Source: Nitrospiria bacterium
Lineage (GTDB): Bacteria > Nitrospirota > UBA9217
Assembly (NCBI GenBank): GCA_919902495.1
Contig: CAKKRC010000056.1
Span: 1 to 39,712 of the forward strand
DNA length: 39,712 nucleotides
Direction of reading: 5' to 3'
Shown here: in pieces, positions 1 to 7,912 of the stretch
How the letters are laid out: each line of letters starts with the position of its first letter
Numbering within the stretch: position 1 is the stretch's first letter
Notes under the pieces: model-generated
Databases searched by the model: none
What the model was told of the DNA's origin: nothing
Seen by the model: only the letters and a program-made list of their open reading frames with translations
Translations under genes and position numbers: made by a program

Positions 1-77
1 TGTGCGGTGATGTGAACCGGGGTGCAGAAAAAAATGATGGTAATTTCACGGACATTCCTCTTAACTAATCTGTCCGA

Positions 78-106
78 TTGACACCCCCGTCCCATCCTAC
101 TATAAT
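78..106 (+). promoter_or_regulatory. Consensus sigma-70 promoter of activase gene
   Basis: TTGACA at 78-83 and TATAAT at 101-106 are both exact sigma-70 consensus hexamers with the optimal 17-base spacer. Predicted transcription start is near 113, giving a leader of about 65 bases with GGGGAG at 164-169 ahead of the ATG at 179. No operator-like palindrome is obvious. Bases 1-77 show no gene. Confidence 0.8.
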
Positions 107-178
107 GAATTTCTGTTCCAAACAGAAACATCCCGTATCCTAATTCTTGCCTGTTACCGCACCGGGGAGTCCGACCCT

Positions 179-3100
179 ATGAACAAGGACCTTTTTCTTG
201 GGATCGACATCGGCTCCGTCAGCGTCAAGACGGCGATCCTCGATCAAAAAAAAGCACTGCTTGCCGAGACCTGCACCCGCATCAAGGGAGACCCGGTCAA
301 GACCCTGCGGGATGAACTGACGCCGCTCCTGTCCCGCTTCCCCGAGGGACGGATCGCCGCCTGCGGCGTCACCGGCAGCGGCGGGAAGCAGGTGGCCGTT
401 TCCCTGGGAGCGCTTTTCGTCAACGAGATCCTCGCTCAAGCCGCGTTCGCCGGCGCTTTCCAGCCTGAGGCCAGGACCATCATCGAGATGGGCGGCGAGG
501 ACGCCAAGCTCATATCCCTGGGACAGGAACAGGGCGGCGGGACCAAGATCGATGACTTCTCCATGAACACCGCCTGTGCCGCGGGCACGGGCTCCTTCCT
601 TGACCAGCAGGCGAACCGCCTCAACCTCACGATCGAGGAGTTCGGCGCCATCGCCCTCAAGTCCAAGATCCCTCCCGCCTTCGCCGGCCGCTGCAGCGTC
701 TTCGCCAAGATCGACATGATCCATCTCCAGCAGATCGCCACGCCCGACCACGATATCGTCGCGGGGCTCTGCTACGCCATGGCCAGGAACTTCAAGGCCA
801 CCGTGGGCAAGGGCAAGAAGTTCATCGCGCCCATACTGTTCCTGGGCGGTGTTGCCGAGAATCCCGGGATGCGCCGGGCGTTCCAGGACGTGCTGAAGCT
901 CGCGGACGGCGCAATGACCGTTCCCGGCCATTTCCGCACGTCCGGCGCCATCGGCGCGGCGATCATGGTCATCGACCACCCGAAGAAGGCGGTGCCCTTC
1001 CGCGGCCTCGACGGGCTCTTGACCTGGCGGGAGGCGGAGCGGACGGGGGGGAACGGCGACAATGATCCTCTTGTCATGCCGCGAGGGATCATGCCGAACC
1101 CGGACCAGGACGTAGTGACGGGCGACGACGGTCTCATCGAGGCGTACCTCGGCGTGGACGTGGGGTCCGTGTCCACGAACGTGGTCGTCATCGACAAGGA
1201 GATGCGCGTGCTCTCCAAGCGCTACCTGCCGACCGCGGGCCGGCCCATCGAGGCGGTGAAGCAGGGGCTGACCGACGTCGGGGACGAGATCGGCCGGCGT
1301 GTCCGGATCATGGGCGCCGCCACCACGGGTTCGGGACGCTACCTCACGGGCGACATGATCGGCGCCGACCTCGTCAGGAACGAGATCACCGCCCAGGCGA
1401 CGGCCGCCGCGGCCATCGACCCCCGCGTCGACACCATCTTCGAGATCGGCGGGCAGGACTCGAAATTCATCAGCCTTCGGGACGGCGCCGTGGTGGACTT
1501 CGAAATGAACAAGGCCTGCGCGGCCGGGACCGGCTCGTTCCTCGAGGAGCAGGCGGAGCGGCTCGGCATCCGGATCAAGCAGGAGTTCGCCGACAAGGCG
1601 TTCTGCTCCGATTCACCCTGCCGCCTCGGCGACCGGTGCACGGTGTTCATCGAATCGGACCTCGTGCACTGGATGAACCGGGGTTCGGGCGTCCAGGACC
1701 TTACCGCCGGCCTCGCCTACTCCATCGTCCAGAACTACCTGAACAAGGTCGTTGCCGGAAAAAAGGTGGGCGATCATATCTTCTTCCAGGGGGGCGTGGC
1801 CGCGAACCGGTCCGTTGTTTCCGCCTTCGAGAAGGTCACGGGAAAACCCGTCACCGTCCCGCCCCACCACGAGGTGACCGGCGCCATCGGGGCGGCCATT
1901 CTCGCCCTGCGCAGCCAGAACGGGAGGCCCAGCTCGTTCAAGGGCTTCGACCTGACCAAACGGGCCTACACGGTTTCCACCTTTCAGTGCGCCGAATGCG
2001 CGAACCGCTGCGATATCCGGCGCGTCAGCTTCGAAGGCGAAGCGCCGCTGTTCTACGGGAGCCGGTGCGAGAAATACGACGTCAAGAAAAAGACGAAGGA
2101 GGACAGTCTCCCCGATCTCTTCGCCGAGCGGGACCGGCTCATTGCCGCGGCGATCGCGTCGCGCGTAGCGACCGAAGCCCCGGTCATCGGCATCCCGCGC
2201 ATGCTCTATCTGAACGACGAAATGCCCTTCTGGCAGACCTTCTTCTCCGAGCTCGGCTTCCGGGTCGCTCTGTCCGACCGGACCAGCAGGACCATGGTGA
2301 ACCGCGGGCTGGAGAGCACCGCCGCGGAGACCTGCTTTCCGGCCAAGGTCGCGCTCGGCCACATCCAGGACCTGGTCGATAAAAAGGTGGATGTTCTCTT
2401 TCTCCCCAGCTTCGTTCGCTTCCCCGCGGCCCATGGGGACGGCAAATATTCCCAGGCATGCCCCTATGCCCAGGCGCTTCCGTACCTGGCAAAGGCCGCG
2501 CTTCGGCTCGGCGGGATGAAGGTCATCGAGGCGGTCCTCCGGCTTCAGAACGGGCGGCAGTTCGCCGCGAGCGTCAGGGAGGTGGGCAAGGCCCTGGGCA
2601 AAGGGAGCCGTGCGGTCGCGCACGCGATGCGGCTCGGCAAGGAAGCGCAGGAACGCGCCGGGCTGGCGGTGAGCAAGAAGGGCGGCGAAGTGCTGTCCGG
2701 CCTCAAGCCGGGCGAGCGGGCGCTGGTCCTCATCGGCAGGACCTACAATACCTGCGACCAGGGCATGAATATGAACCTTCCCGCCAAGATCAGGGACCTC
2801 GGCATCCAGGCGGTCCCCATGGACTTCCTCCCGCTCCATGACGAGGACTTCACGGACCCCTCGAACATGTACTGGCGCTCGGGCCAGAAGATCCTGGCCG
2901 CCGGCCGGTACATCAAGGACCATCCCAACCTGTACCCGGTGTACATCACGAACTTCGGCTGCGGGCCGGACTCGTTCATCTCCCATTTCTTCAAGGATGC
3001 GCTCGCGGGCAAACCCTTTCTCCAGCTCGAGATCGACGAGCACAGCGCCGACGCCGGAGCGATCACGCGGATCGAGGCGTTCCTCGACAGCCTCAGGAAC

Positions 3101-4345
3101 GTGAACGGCGCGAAGCCGGTCCGGTCATGCTCCCTCCACCCGAAGACGGCCCCGCACCGGAGAAAGGTCTTCCTCCCGCCCATGGCCGATCATGCCCACG
3201 CCCTTGCCGCGGCGTTCCGCGCCTGCGGCGTGGAGTCCGAGGTCCTGCCCGAGTCCGATGCGGAGACCGTCCGCATCGGAAAGCAGAACTGCTCGGGCCG
3301 GGAATGCTATCCCCTGGCGCTCACCACGGGCGATATGATCAAGGCCACGCGTCGGCCGGATTTCGATCCGCGCAACAGCGCCTTCTTCATGCCGTCGGGC
3401 AAGGGGCCCTGCCGGTTCGGCCAGTACAACAGCTATCACCGCCTGGTGCTGGACACCATGGGTCTGCATGACACGCTGATCGTGGCGCCCATGCAGGACG
3501 AGAGCCTGTACCGCGATCTCGGTATGGTGGGAAAGGACTTCCTCCGCCTGCTCTGGAAAGGCATCGTTGCCGTGGACATGCTCCAGAAGATCAACTGGGA
3601 GCACCGCCCCTACGAGAAGAAGAAGGGCGCCGCGGACCACATCTACCAGAAAGCGCTCCTTGACGCGATGGGAGCGATCGAGCGCAGGGAAGACCCTCTG
3701 CCCGTGCTGAAGCGCGCGTATGAGGAATATACCGCGATGGAGATCGGCGAGCGGAACAAGCCGGTCGTCGGCATTGTGGGAGAGATCTACATCCGGGCGA
3801 ACCGATTCGGGAACGAGGACGTCGTCGGCCAGATCGAGCGCCTCGGCGGCGAGGCGTGGGTCGCGCCGATCGGGGAGTGGTTCCTCTACGTGAACGAGAC
3901 GGCAAAGGTCGCCGCACGGATGAGCCGTTCCTGGGGCGATCTCGCGAAGGCGCACCTGTCCAACCGGGTGCAGGTGCGGGACGAGCACCGCCTCATGAGC
4001 GGGTTCAACGGAAGCCTCCGGAGCCTGCACGAGCCGTCGATCGGAACGACGCTCCAGCGCGCCCTGCCGTATATTCACCACTCCTTCGAGGGCGAAGCGG
4101 TCCTCTCCGTGGGAAAGGCCATCGATTACATCGGGCGGGGCGTCTCGGGCATCGTGAACGTCATGCCCTTCTCGTGCATGCCGGGGACCATCGCCGGCGC
4201 GCTGCTCAAGCGCGTGCAGGAGGACCACGGCAACATCCCGCTCCTCTCCATCGCCTACGAAGGCCAGCAGGATACCCAGACCGTCACGCGCTTGGAAGCC
4301 TTCATGCACCAGGCGAGGGCGTACCAGAAGGGGAAGAAGGGGTGA
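179..4345 (+). CDS. Acyl-CoA dehydratase activase, two-domain giant form
   Basis: The protein has 1388 residues. Two ASKHA-type activase domains lie in tandem (about 1-280 and 320-590). Each starts with a phosphate-binding motif (GIDIGSVSVKT; GVDVGSVSTNV) and has the GGxDxK signature (MGGEDAKLISL; IGGQDSKFISL). Each carries the cysteine pair that in HgdC/BadFG-type activases holds a [4Fe-4S] cluster at the dimer interface: Cys133/Cys172 and Cys447/Cys487. A DUF2229-like region follows (about 660-760), then a C-terminal part related to the HgdB/BcrC dehydratase subunit with several Cys. HgdC-type proteins use ATP hydrolysis to push one low-potential electron into a 2-hydroxyacyl-CoA dehydratase or benzoyl-CoA reductase. 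The fused form is common in anaerobes but its substrate is generally unknown. No separate dehydratase gene is in the window, so the partner may be the C-terminal half itself (inference). Confidence 0.88.
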   Translation: MNKDLFLGIDIGSVSVKTAILDQKKALLAETCTRIKGDPVKTLRDELTPLLSRFPEGRIAACGVTGSGGKQVAVSLGALFVNEILAQAAFAGAFQPEARTIIEMGGEDAKLISLGQEQGGGTKIDDFSMNTACAAGTGSFLDQQANRLNLTIEEFGAIALKSKIPPAFAGRCSVFAKIDMIHLQQIATPDHDIVAGLCYAMARNFKATVGKGKKFIAPILFLGGVAENPGMRRAFQDVLKLADGAMTVPGHFRTSGAIGAAIMVIDHPKKAVPFRGLDGLLTWREAERTGGNGDNDPLVMPRGIMPNPDQDVVTGDDGLIEAYLGVDVGSVSTNVVVIDKEMRVLSKRYLPTAGRPIEAVKQGLTDVGDEIGRRVRIMGAATTGSGRYLTGDMIGADLVRNEITAQATAAAAIDPRVDTIFEIGGQDSKFISLRDGAVVDFEMNKACAAGTGSFLEEQAERLGIRIKQEFADKAFCSDSPCRLGDRCTVFIESDLVHWMNRGSGVQDLTAGLAYSIVQNYLNKVVAGKKVGDHIFFQGGVAANRSVVSAFEKVTGKPVTVPPHHEVTGAIGAAILALRSQNGRPSSFKGFDLTKRAYTVSTFQCAECANRCDIRRVSFEGEAPLFYGSRCEKYDVKKKTKEDSLPDLFAERDRLIAAAIASRVATEAPVIGIPRMLYLNDEMPFWQTFFSELGFRVALSDRTSRTMVNRGLESTAAETCFPAKVALGHIQDLVDKKVDVLFLPSFVRFPAAHGDGKYSQACPYAQALPYLAKAALRLGGMKVIEAVLRLQNGRQFAASVREVGKALGKGSRAVAHAMRLGKEAQERAGLAVSKKGGEVLSGLKPGERALVLIGRTYNTCDQGMNMNLPAKIRDLGIQAVPMDFLPLHDEDFTDPSNMYWRSGQKILAAGRYIKDHPNLYPVYITNFGCGPDSFISHFFKDALAGKPFLQLEIDEHSADAGAITRIEAFLDSLRNVNGAKPVRSCSLHPKTAPHRRKVFLPPMADHAHALAAAFRACGVESEVLPESDAETVRIGKQNCSGRECYPLALTTGDMIKATRRPDFDPRNSAFFMPSGKGPCRFGQYNSYHRLVLDTMGLHDTLIVAPMQDESLYRDLGMVGKDFLRLLWKGIVAVDMLQKINWEHRPYEKKKGAADHIYQKALLDAMGAIERREDPLPVLKRAYEEYTAMEIGERNKPVVGIVGEIYIRANRFGNEDVVGQIERLGGEAWVAPIGEWFLYVNETAKVAARMSRSWGDLAKAHLSNRVQVRDEHRLMSGFNGSLRSLHEPSIGTTLQRALPYIHHSFEGEAVLSVGKAIDYIGRGVSGIVNVMPFSCMPGTIAGALLKRVQEDHGNIPLLSIAYEGQQDTQTVTRLEAFMHQARAYQKGKKG

Positions 4346-4440
4346 TGCAAGCGGAAATGGAGAGAATCTCAGGAAAACGTGGGTGACCCAGCAGTACTGT
4401 GACCCCAACAGCACTCTTAACGCTTAAAAAGGAGGACTCT

Positions 4441-4668
4441 ATGAATCCAGTGACGGTACTCATTGGAATAGCAGCCCTGGGCTTTGGTATCTACACGTCC
4501 TACGTCCGTGCCACAAGCCCCGCCAAGTTCGGCAAGTTGGAGGCGATGAAGAAGCAGTGGGGCGAGGGCGTGGGCAAGGCTGTTCATTTTGTCGCGTACA
4601 CCGTTATTCCGATCATCTTCGGAATCGTCATGATCGTGGCCGGCATCAAGGGCGTGTCATTCTTTTGA
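4441..4668 (+). CDS. Small two-helix membrane protein
   Basis: 75 residues starting at ATG 4441 behind a strong AAAAAGGAGG site. There are two hydrophobic segments (about 3-20 and 49-70) with a basic connector (KFGKLEAMKKQW), so both ends probably lie on the same side of the inner membrane. I recognise no family. It lies 95 bases after the activase; those bases hold no gene. It may share the activase transcript or have its own promoter; neither can be shown. Confidence 0.7.
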   Translation: MNPVTVLIGIAALGFGIYTSYVRATSPAKFGKLEAMKKQWGEGVGKAVHFVAYTVIPIIFGIVMIVAGIKGVSFF

Positions 4669-4770
4669 TAACATTCGCTCGGTCTGGGGATTTCAGCCAT
4701 CGCTTCGAGAGGGCCGGGACAAAGCGCCCGCCCATCAACTCATCGTTGAGTCATAAAAAAGGAGGATAAC

Positions 4771-5256
4771 GTGCGTATTGCAGCGCTCAACATTATTATT
4801 TTAGCTGTTCTGGCATCGGGGGCGCTTGCTGCTGAACCAGGCAATGCATTTGTCTCGCGCGACCTTGGTCTTTCAATAGATGTGCCCGTTGTGAAAGATA
4901 CCAAAAACCCGAATTACCAGATAGCCATGTTCTTTCTGCCCGTCTCAGATAATTTTTCCGCCAACGTGAACATCCAGAAACAGCAATTTACCGAACCGGT
5001 CGAGGCCTACGATACATTGACAATGAGCCAATTCAAGCAATTCAACATGACTGTTTTGAATCGCACGATAAAGGGCAACGATCTTCGGTATGAATATAAA
5101 GGCGAGATAGAGGGAAGAACGCTGCATTGGTATGCTAAAGCGATTAAATCCGGACAACATGTATACCTTGTTACCGCAACCGGCCTTGACAGCCAATGGG
5201 CGCAACAGAAAGCATTGCTGATAAAGTCCGTTGACAGTTTTGCAGTAAAGCAGTAG
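4771..5256 (+). CDS. Secreted DUF1795/DcrB-like protein
   Basis: 161 residues starting at GTG 4771, chosen because AAAAAAGGAGG sits just upstream and the Sec signal peptide (MRIAALNIIILAVLASGALA, AxA-type cleavage about residue 20) begins there. The mature part (LTMSQFKQFN, YEYKG, HWYAKAIK, VDSF at the end) has the pattern of the PsbP-like/DUF1795 family of small periplasmic or lipid-anchored proteins. Function is not established; a cell-envelope role is inferred from export. Confidence 0.65.
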   Translation: MRIAALNIIILAVLASGALAAEPGNAFVSRDLGLSIDVPVVKDTKNPNYQIAMFFLPVSDNFSANVNIQKQQFTEPVEAYDTLTMSQFKQFNMTVLNRTIKGNDLRYEYKGEIEGRTLHWYAKAIKSGQHVYLVTATGLDSQWAQQKALLIKSVDSFAVKQ

Positions 5257-5341
5257 CCCGGCTTGTCGTTCGAGAGGGCCGCGGCAAAAAATACCGCCGC
5301 GCTCCTCAGTTCAGTGCTGTCCTGAATGAAAGGAGACCAAT

Positions 5342-5845
5342 ATGGCAACATGCGGTTATTGCGGGACGACGATCCTGTTCGGCGGGGTCAAGGATAATGA
5401 TCTGCGGTTTTGCAATAACGAGTGTCACCAAAAAGGACAGGTGCTCGTTGTTTCGCGCTCGGTCCCGAAAGATATCGTCGATAACCAGGTCAGGCAGGTC
5501 CACCGCGGTCCCTGCCCGAAGTGCAAGGGCAGCGGCCCCGTCGATGTCCATACCGCGCACCGCATCTATTCCGCGCTGGTGTACACCTCCTGGAGCAGCA
5601 CTCCGAACGTGAGCTGCCGGTCGTGCGGGATAAAGAGCCAGATCGGCAATACGATATTCTCTCTCGCGTTGGGCTGGTGGGGATTCCCCTGGGGACTTAT
5701 CATGACGCCGATACAGATAGGTCGGAACATCTTCGGTATCATAAAGGGTCCCGATGAGTCGAAGCCGTCGGACAAGCTCGAGAATCTTGTCCGCATCAGC
5801 ATTGCCTCGCAGGCGCTGCAGGACCAAAAGACAGTCCGGCCATGA
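5342..5845 (+). CDS. Zinc-ribbon protein with hydrophobic segment
   Basis: 167 residues. The N-terminus has CGYC followed by CNNEC, then CPKCKG and CRSCG pairs, suggesting two zinc-binding ribbons within residues 4-100. A hydrophobic glycine/tryptophan-rich stretch follows (LALGWWGFPWGLIMTPIQIG, about 117-136), perhaps a membrane-inserted hairpin. AAGGAG lies just ahead of the ATG. The stop overlaps the tag start (ATGA), so the two are probably co-transcribed. I do not recognise a named family. Confidence 0.65.
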   Translation: MATCGYCGTTILFGGVKDNDLRFCNNECHQKGQVLVVSRSVPKDIVDNQVRQVHRGPCPKCKGSGPVDVHTAHRIYSALVYTSWSSTPNVSCRSCGIKSQIGNTIFSLALGWWGFPWGLIMTPIQIGRNIFGIIKGPDESKPSDKLENLVRISIASQALQDQKTVRP

Positions 5846-6444
5846 TGAAAAAGATAGTGAAGCGCTGCGCATGGACGAACAATGATGAGCTGATGATCGC
5901 GTATCATGACCATGAGTGGGGAGTTCCCCTTCATGACGAGAACCGGCTGTTCGAATTCCTCATCCTTGAAGGGGCGCAGGCCGGCCTCAGCTGGCTGACA
6001 ATCTTAAAAAAACGGGAGAACTACCGGCGCGCCTATGATGATTTTGATGTCAACAAGGTCGCGGGCTATAAAAGCAGGAAGATCGGGCAGCTATTGAACG
6101 ACCCCGGCATCGTACGGAACAAGCAGAAGATCAGCGCGTCCATCGTCAATGCGAAAGAGGTCATCAGGGTCCGGAAAGAATTTGGAAGTTTAGATGCGTA
6201 TCTCTGGGGATTTGTGGGCGGCAGGCCGGTGATCAGCAAGCGGAAAAAAATGAGCGATATCCCGTCGCATACGCCGGAATCGGACGCCATGAGCAAAGAT
6301 ATGAAAAGACGGGGCTTCAAGTTCGTCGGCACGACCATCTGTTGCGCGTTCATGCAGGCCGTGGGGATGGTCAACGACCATGAAGCATCCTGTTTCAAAT
6401 ACGGACCAAAACGAGCATCGCGTGACCATCAGGACAACCGCTAG
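5842..6444 (+). CDS. tag: DNA-3-methyladenine glycosylase I
   Basis: 200 residues, the usual family length. Diagnostic motifs are RCAWTNND near the N-terminus, YHDHEWGVPLHD, LEGAQAGLSWLTILKKRENY, KKRGFKFVGTTICCAFMQ (split here as RRGFKFVGTTICC) and GMVNDH. The N-terminal Cys and the C-terminal His/Cys residues correspond to the zinc snap that joins the termini in E. coli TAG, and the Glu in LEGAQAG lies in the substrate pocket. It removes 3-methyladenine from alkylated DNA as the first step of base excision repair in the cytoplasm. It overlaps the preceding gene by four bases. The 175 bases after it carry no gene until the brnT promoter. Confidence 0.95.
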   Translation: MMKKIVKRCAWTNNDELMIAYHDHEWGVPLHDENRLFEFLILEGAQAGLSWLTILKKRENYRRAYDDFDVNKVAGYKSRKIGQLLNDPGIVRNKQKISASIVNAKEVIRVRKEFGSLDAYLWGFVGGRPVISKRKKMSDIPSHTPESDAMSKDMKRRGFKFVGTTICCAFMQAVGMVNDHEASCFKYGPKRASRDHQDNR

Positions 6445-6584
6445 CAAGACGCCGCGAAGCCGCTCCTCCGGGTCCTGTGTCCTGTGTGGTTGCTGCTCGC
6501 TTGATGACAGCCCCGTCGCGCAATGATATGGTCCCCGGGCCGCTTCCCCGCAAGAGTATCCTGACTTTTCCCCCGTAATTCAGT

Positions 6585-6617
6585 TTGACAAATCATTATC
6601 ATATATTTACAATGTAA
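6585..6617 (+). promoter_or_regulatory. brnTA promoter with palindromic operator
   Basis: TTGACA at 6585-6590 and TACAAT at 6608-6613 are separated by 17 bases. The predicted transcription start falls at or within a base or two of the ATG at 6620, so the mRNA would be essentially leaderless. TTACA-A-TGTAA, a perfect palindrome at 6607-6617, covers the -10 box and is a plausible site for autorepression by the BrnA antitoxin (inference from the known autoregulation of BrnTA). Confidence 0.65.
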
Positions 6618-6619
6618 TT

Positions 6620-6907
6620 ATGGCTCAAGTATCCTTCGAATGGGACAAAGAAAAGAGCGCATCAAACCAAAAGAAGCACGGGATATCATTCGAGGAGGCA
6701 CAGACGGTATTCCTTGACGAGAAGGCCCTGATGATACATGATCCGGACTCTGCGGCCGATGAGGACCGGTTCATCCTTCTTGGGCTTAGTGCTAAATTTC
6801 GAATACTGATTGCTTGCCACTGCTATCGGAAAAGCAGCGAAGTCATAAGGATCATTTCTGCTCGCAAGGCGACTCGCGCGGAACAAAGACCTTATTGTGA
6901 AAGGTGA
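6620..6907 (+). CDS. brnT: BrnT-family toxin
   Basis: 95 residues with the BrnT signature: FEWDKEKSASNQKKHGISFE at the N-terminus, FLDEKALMIHDPD in the middle and VIRIISARKATRAEQ near the end. BrnT proteins are RelE-fold ribonucleases that block translation and are neutralised by BrnA. No Shine-Dalgarno sequence precedes the ATG, in line with the leaderless promoter geometry. It is followed after 5 bases by the antitoxin gene, the toxin-first order typical of BrnTA. Confidence 0.9.
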   Translation: MAQVSFEWDKEKSASNQKKHGISFEEAQTVFLDEKALMIHDPDSAADEDRFILLGLSAKFRILIACHCYRKSSEVIRIISARKATRAEQRPYCER

Positions 6908-6912
6908 CCGAA

Positions 6913-7128
6913 ATGAGAAAAGAATACGATTTTTCAAAGGCACAAAAAAATCCGTATGCGCGCAGGCTCAAGCGTCAAGTAACGCTCAGGATGGACGAAG
7001 GTACGATCAGCTACTTCAAGAGTCTCGCGCAGGAGATCGGCGTCCCTTATCAAACACTGATCAATCTCTACCTGAGGGATTGCGCGGCCTCGCACAAAAA
7101 ACTTGCCTTTCACTGGAAGACCGCGTAG
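6913..7128 (+). CDS. brnA: BrnA/CopG-type antitoxin
   Basis: 71 residues from ATG 6913; an in-frame GTG at 6904 overlapping the brnT stop would add three residues. The ATG is preferred because AAAGG lies about 8 bases upstream. The basic N-terminus and the stretch KRQVTLRMDEGTISYFKSLA form the strand and first helix of a ribbon-helix-helix fold, followed by GVPYQTLINLYLRDC, the second helix. It should bind BrnT and the operator upstream of brnT. It ends 80 bases before the next gene. Confidence 0.88.
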   Translation: MRKEYDFSKAQKNPYARRLKRQVTLRMDEGTISYFKSLAQEIGVPYQTLINLYLRDCAASHKKLAFHWKTA

Positions 7129-7208
7129 CAGGCCATCAGGACGATCCACTCCGGATGCGCGTATGCCGATGGGGAATGATGAGCGCTGGTATCATAGAGA
7201 GGGACCGC

Positions 7209-7706
7209 ATGGACGATCTGAGAAAGGCCTACCGCATTGTCGTGATCATCGGCCTCGCCATGATGGCGAGCCTCCTGGTGTACGCGGCCGTCGTGGGGAT
7301 CCTGGATAAGGAGCCTGCGTTGATCCGCAGCGCCCCGGCGTTGTCGGGCAGTCAGACGGAAATACTGAAGTTTGCGCTGCTCGGCATATCGGTGGTCGTC
7401 TTCTTCGTGATCCGGTTCGTCAACGATCAGGTCCTTAATGCCAGCGGGGAGCAGGCGAAGAAGCTCGATCAGCGACCGCCGTTGGCCAAAGGGATAGCGC
7501 CCGAGTTCGGCCGCCTGACGACCGCTGCGGTCATCACGTATGCCCTGTGCGAATCGCCGGCGATCTTCGGGCTGGTCCTGTTCTTCCTCGGCAGAAGCCC
7601 ATCGGATTTCCATATCTTCCTGCTCATCTCGCTGTTCTTTTTTGCCGTCCACTTCCCCAAATTCAGCCGGTGGGAGGAGTGGTACCGGAAGCAGCAGGGC
7701 CGGTGA
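7209..7706 (+). CDS. Small multi-pass membrane protein
   Basis: 165 residues from ATG 7209, preceded by AGAGAGGGA; upstream in-frame ATGs at 7155 and 7176/7179 lack a better site. Four hydrophobic segments (about 9-31, 50-70, 98-122, 128-146) indicate an inner-membrane protein. The RPPLAKGIAPEFGRLTTAAVITYALCE section resembles small uncharacterised membrane proteins found beside ATP synthase or stress genes, but I cannot name a family. Confidence 0.65.
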   Translation: MDDLRKAYRIVVIIGLAMMASLLVYAAVVGILDKEPALIRSAPALSGSQTEILKFALLGISVVVFFVIRFVNDQVLNASGEQAKKLDQRPPLAKGIAPEFGRLTTAAVITYALCESPAIFGLVLFFLGRSPSDFHIFLLISLFFFAVHFPKFSRWEEWYRKQQGR

Positions 7707-7768
7707 TGGAAACCACGGTCCGAAAGGCCGGATACACGGTTAAAACAAAATGACAAGAATGTTTTCTC

Positions 7769-7850
7769 GCAAAGCCGCAAAGGCCGCAAAGAGGTCTTTA
7801 AGTTCTGATTATTACACCGAATGAGTTGCTTTTCTTTGCGAGCTTAGCGA
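7769..7850 (+). repeat. CGCAAAG tandem-word repeat with inverted partner
   Basis: Three CGCAAAG words at 7769-7793 are followed by the complementary CTTTGCG at 7834-7840, so the whole segment can fold back on itself. It occupies the gene gap 7707-7912 ahead of the PAS protein. Words of this kind are dispersed in many bacterial genomes; here it is the chromosomal counterpart of the repeat families seen in the prophage. Confidence 0.55.
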
Positions 7851-7912
7851 CTCGCATAGAGGCGCCCACTGTTGGTTGCGAGAGATGCCTTTTCGTTCTT
7901 TTTAGGATCTTC

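Noticed and set aside
1613-3043. 476-codon open frame on the minus strand inside the activase gene, and a 611-codon one at 8354-10189 inside the PAS gene
   Set aside because: Both are antiphase shadows of GC-rich coding sequence with low-complexity Arg/Ala/Asp composition and no ribosome sites or recognisable domains.
4704-5281. TTCGAGAGGGCCG occurs in both gene gaps, 4704-4716 and 5269-5281
   Set aside because: Thirteen matching bases in two neighbouring gaps may be a small duplicated element, but nothing else aligns and no role can be supported.
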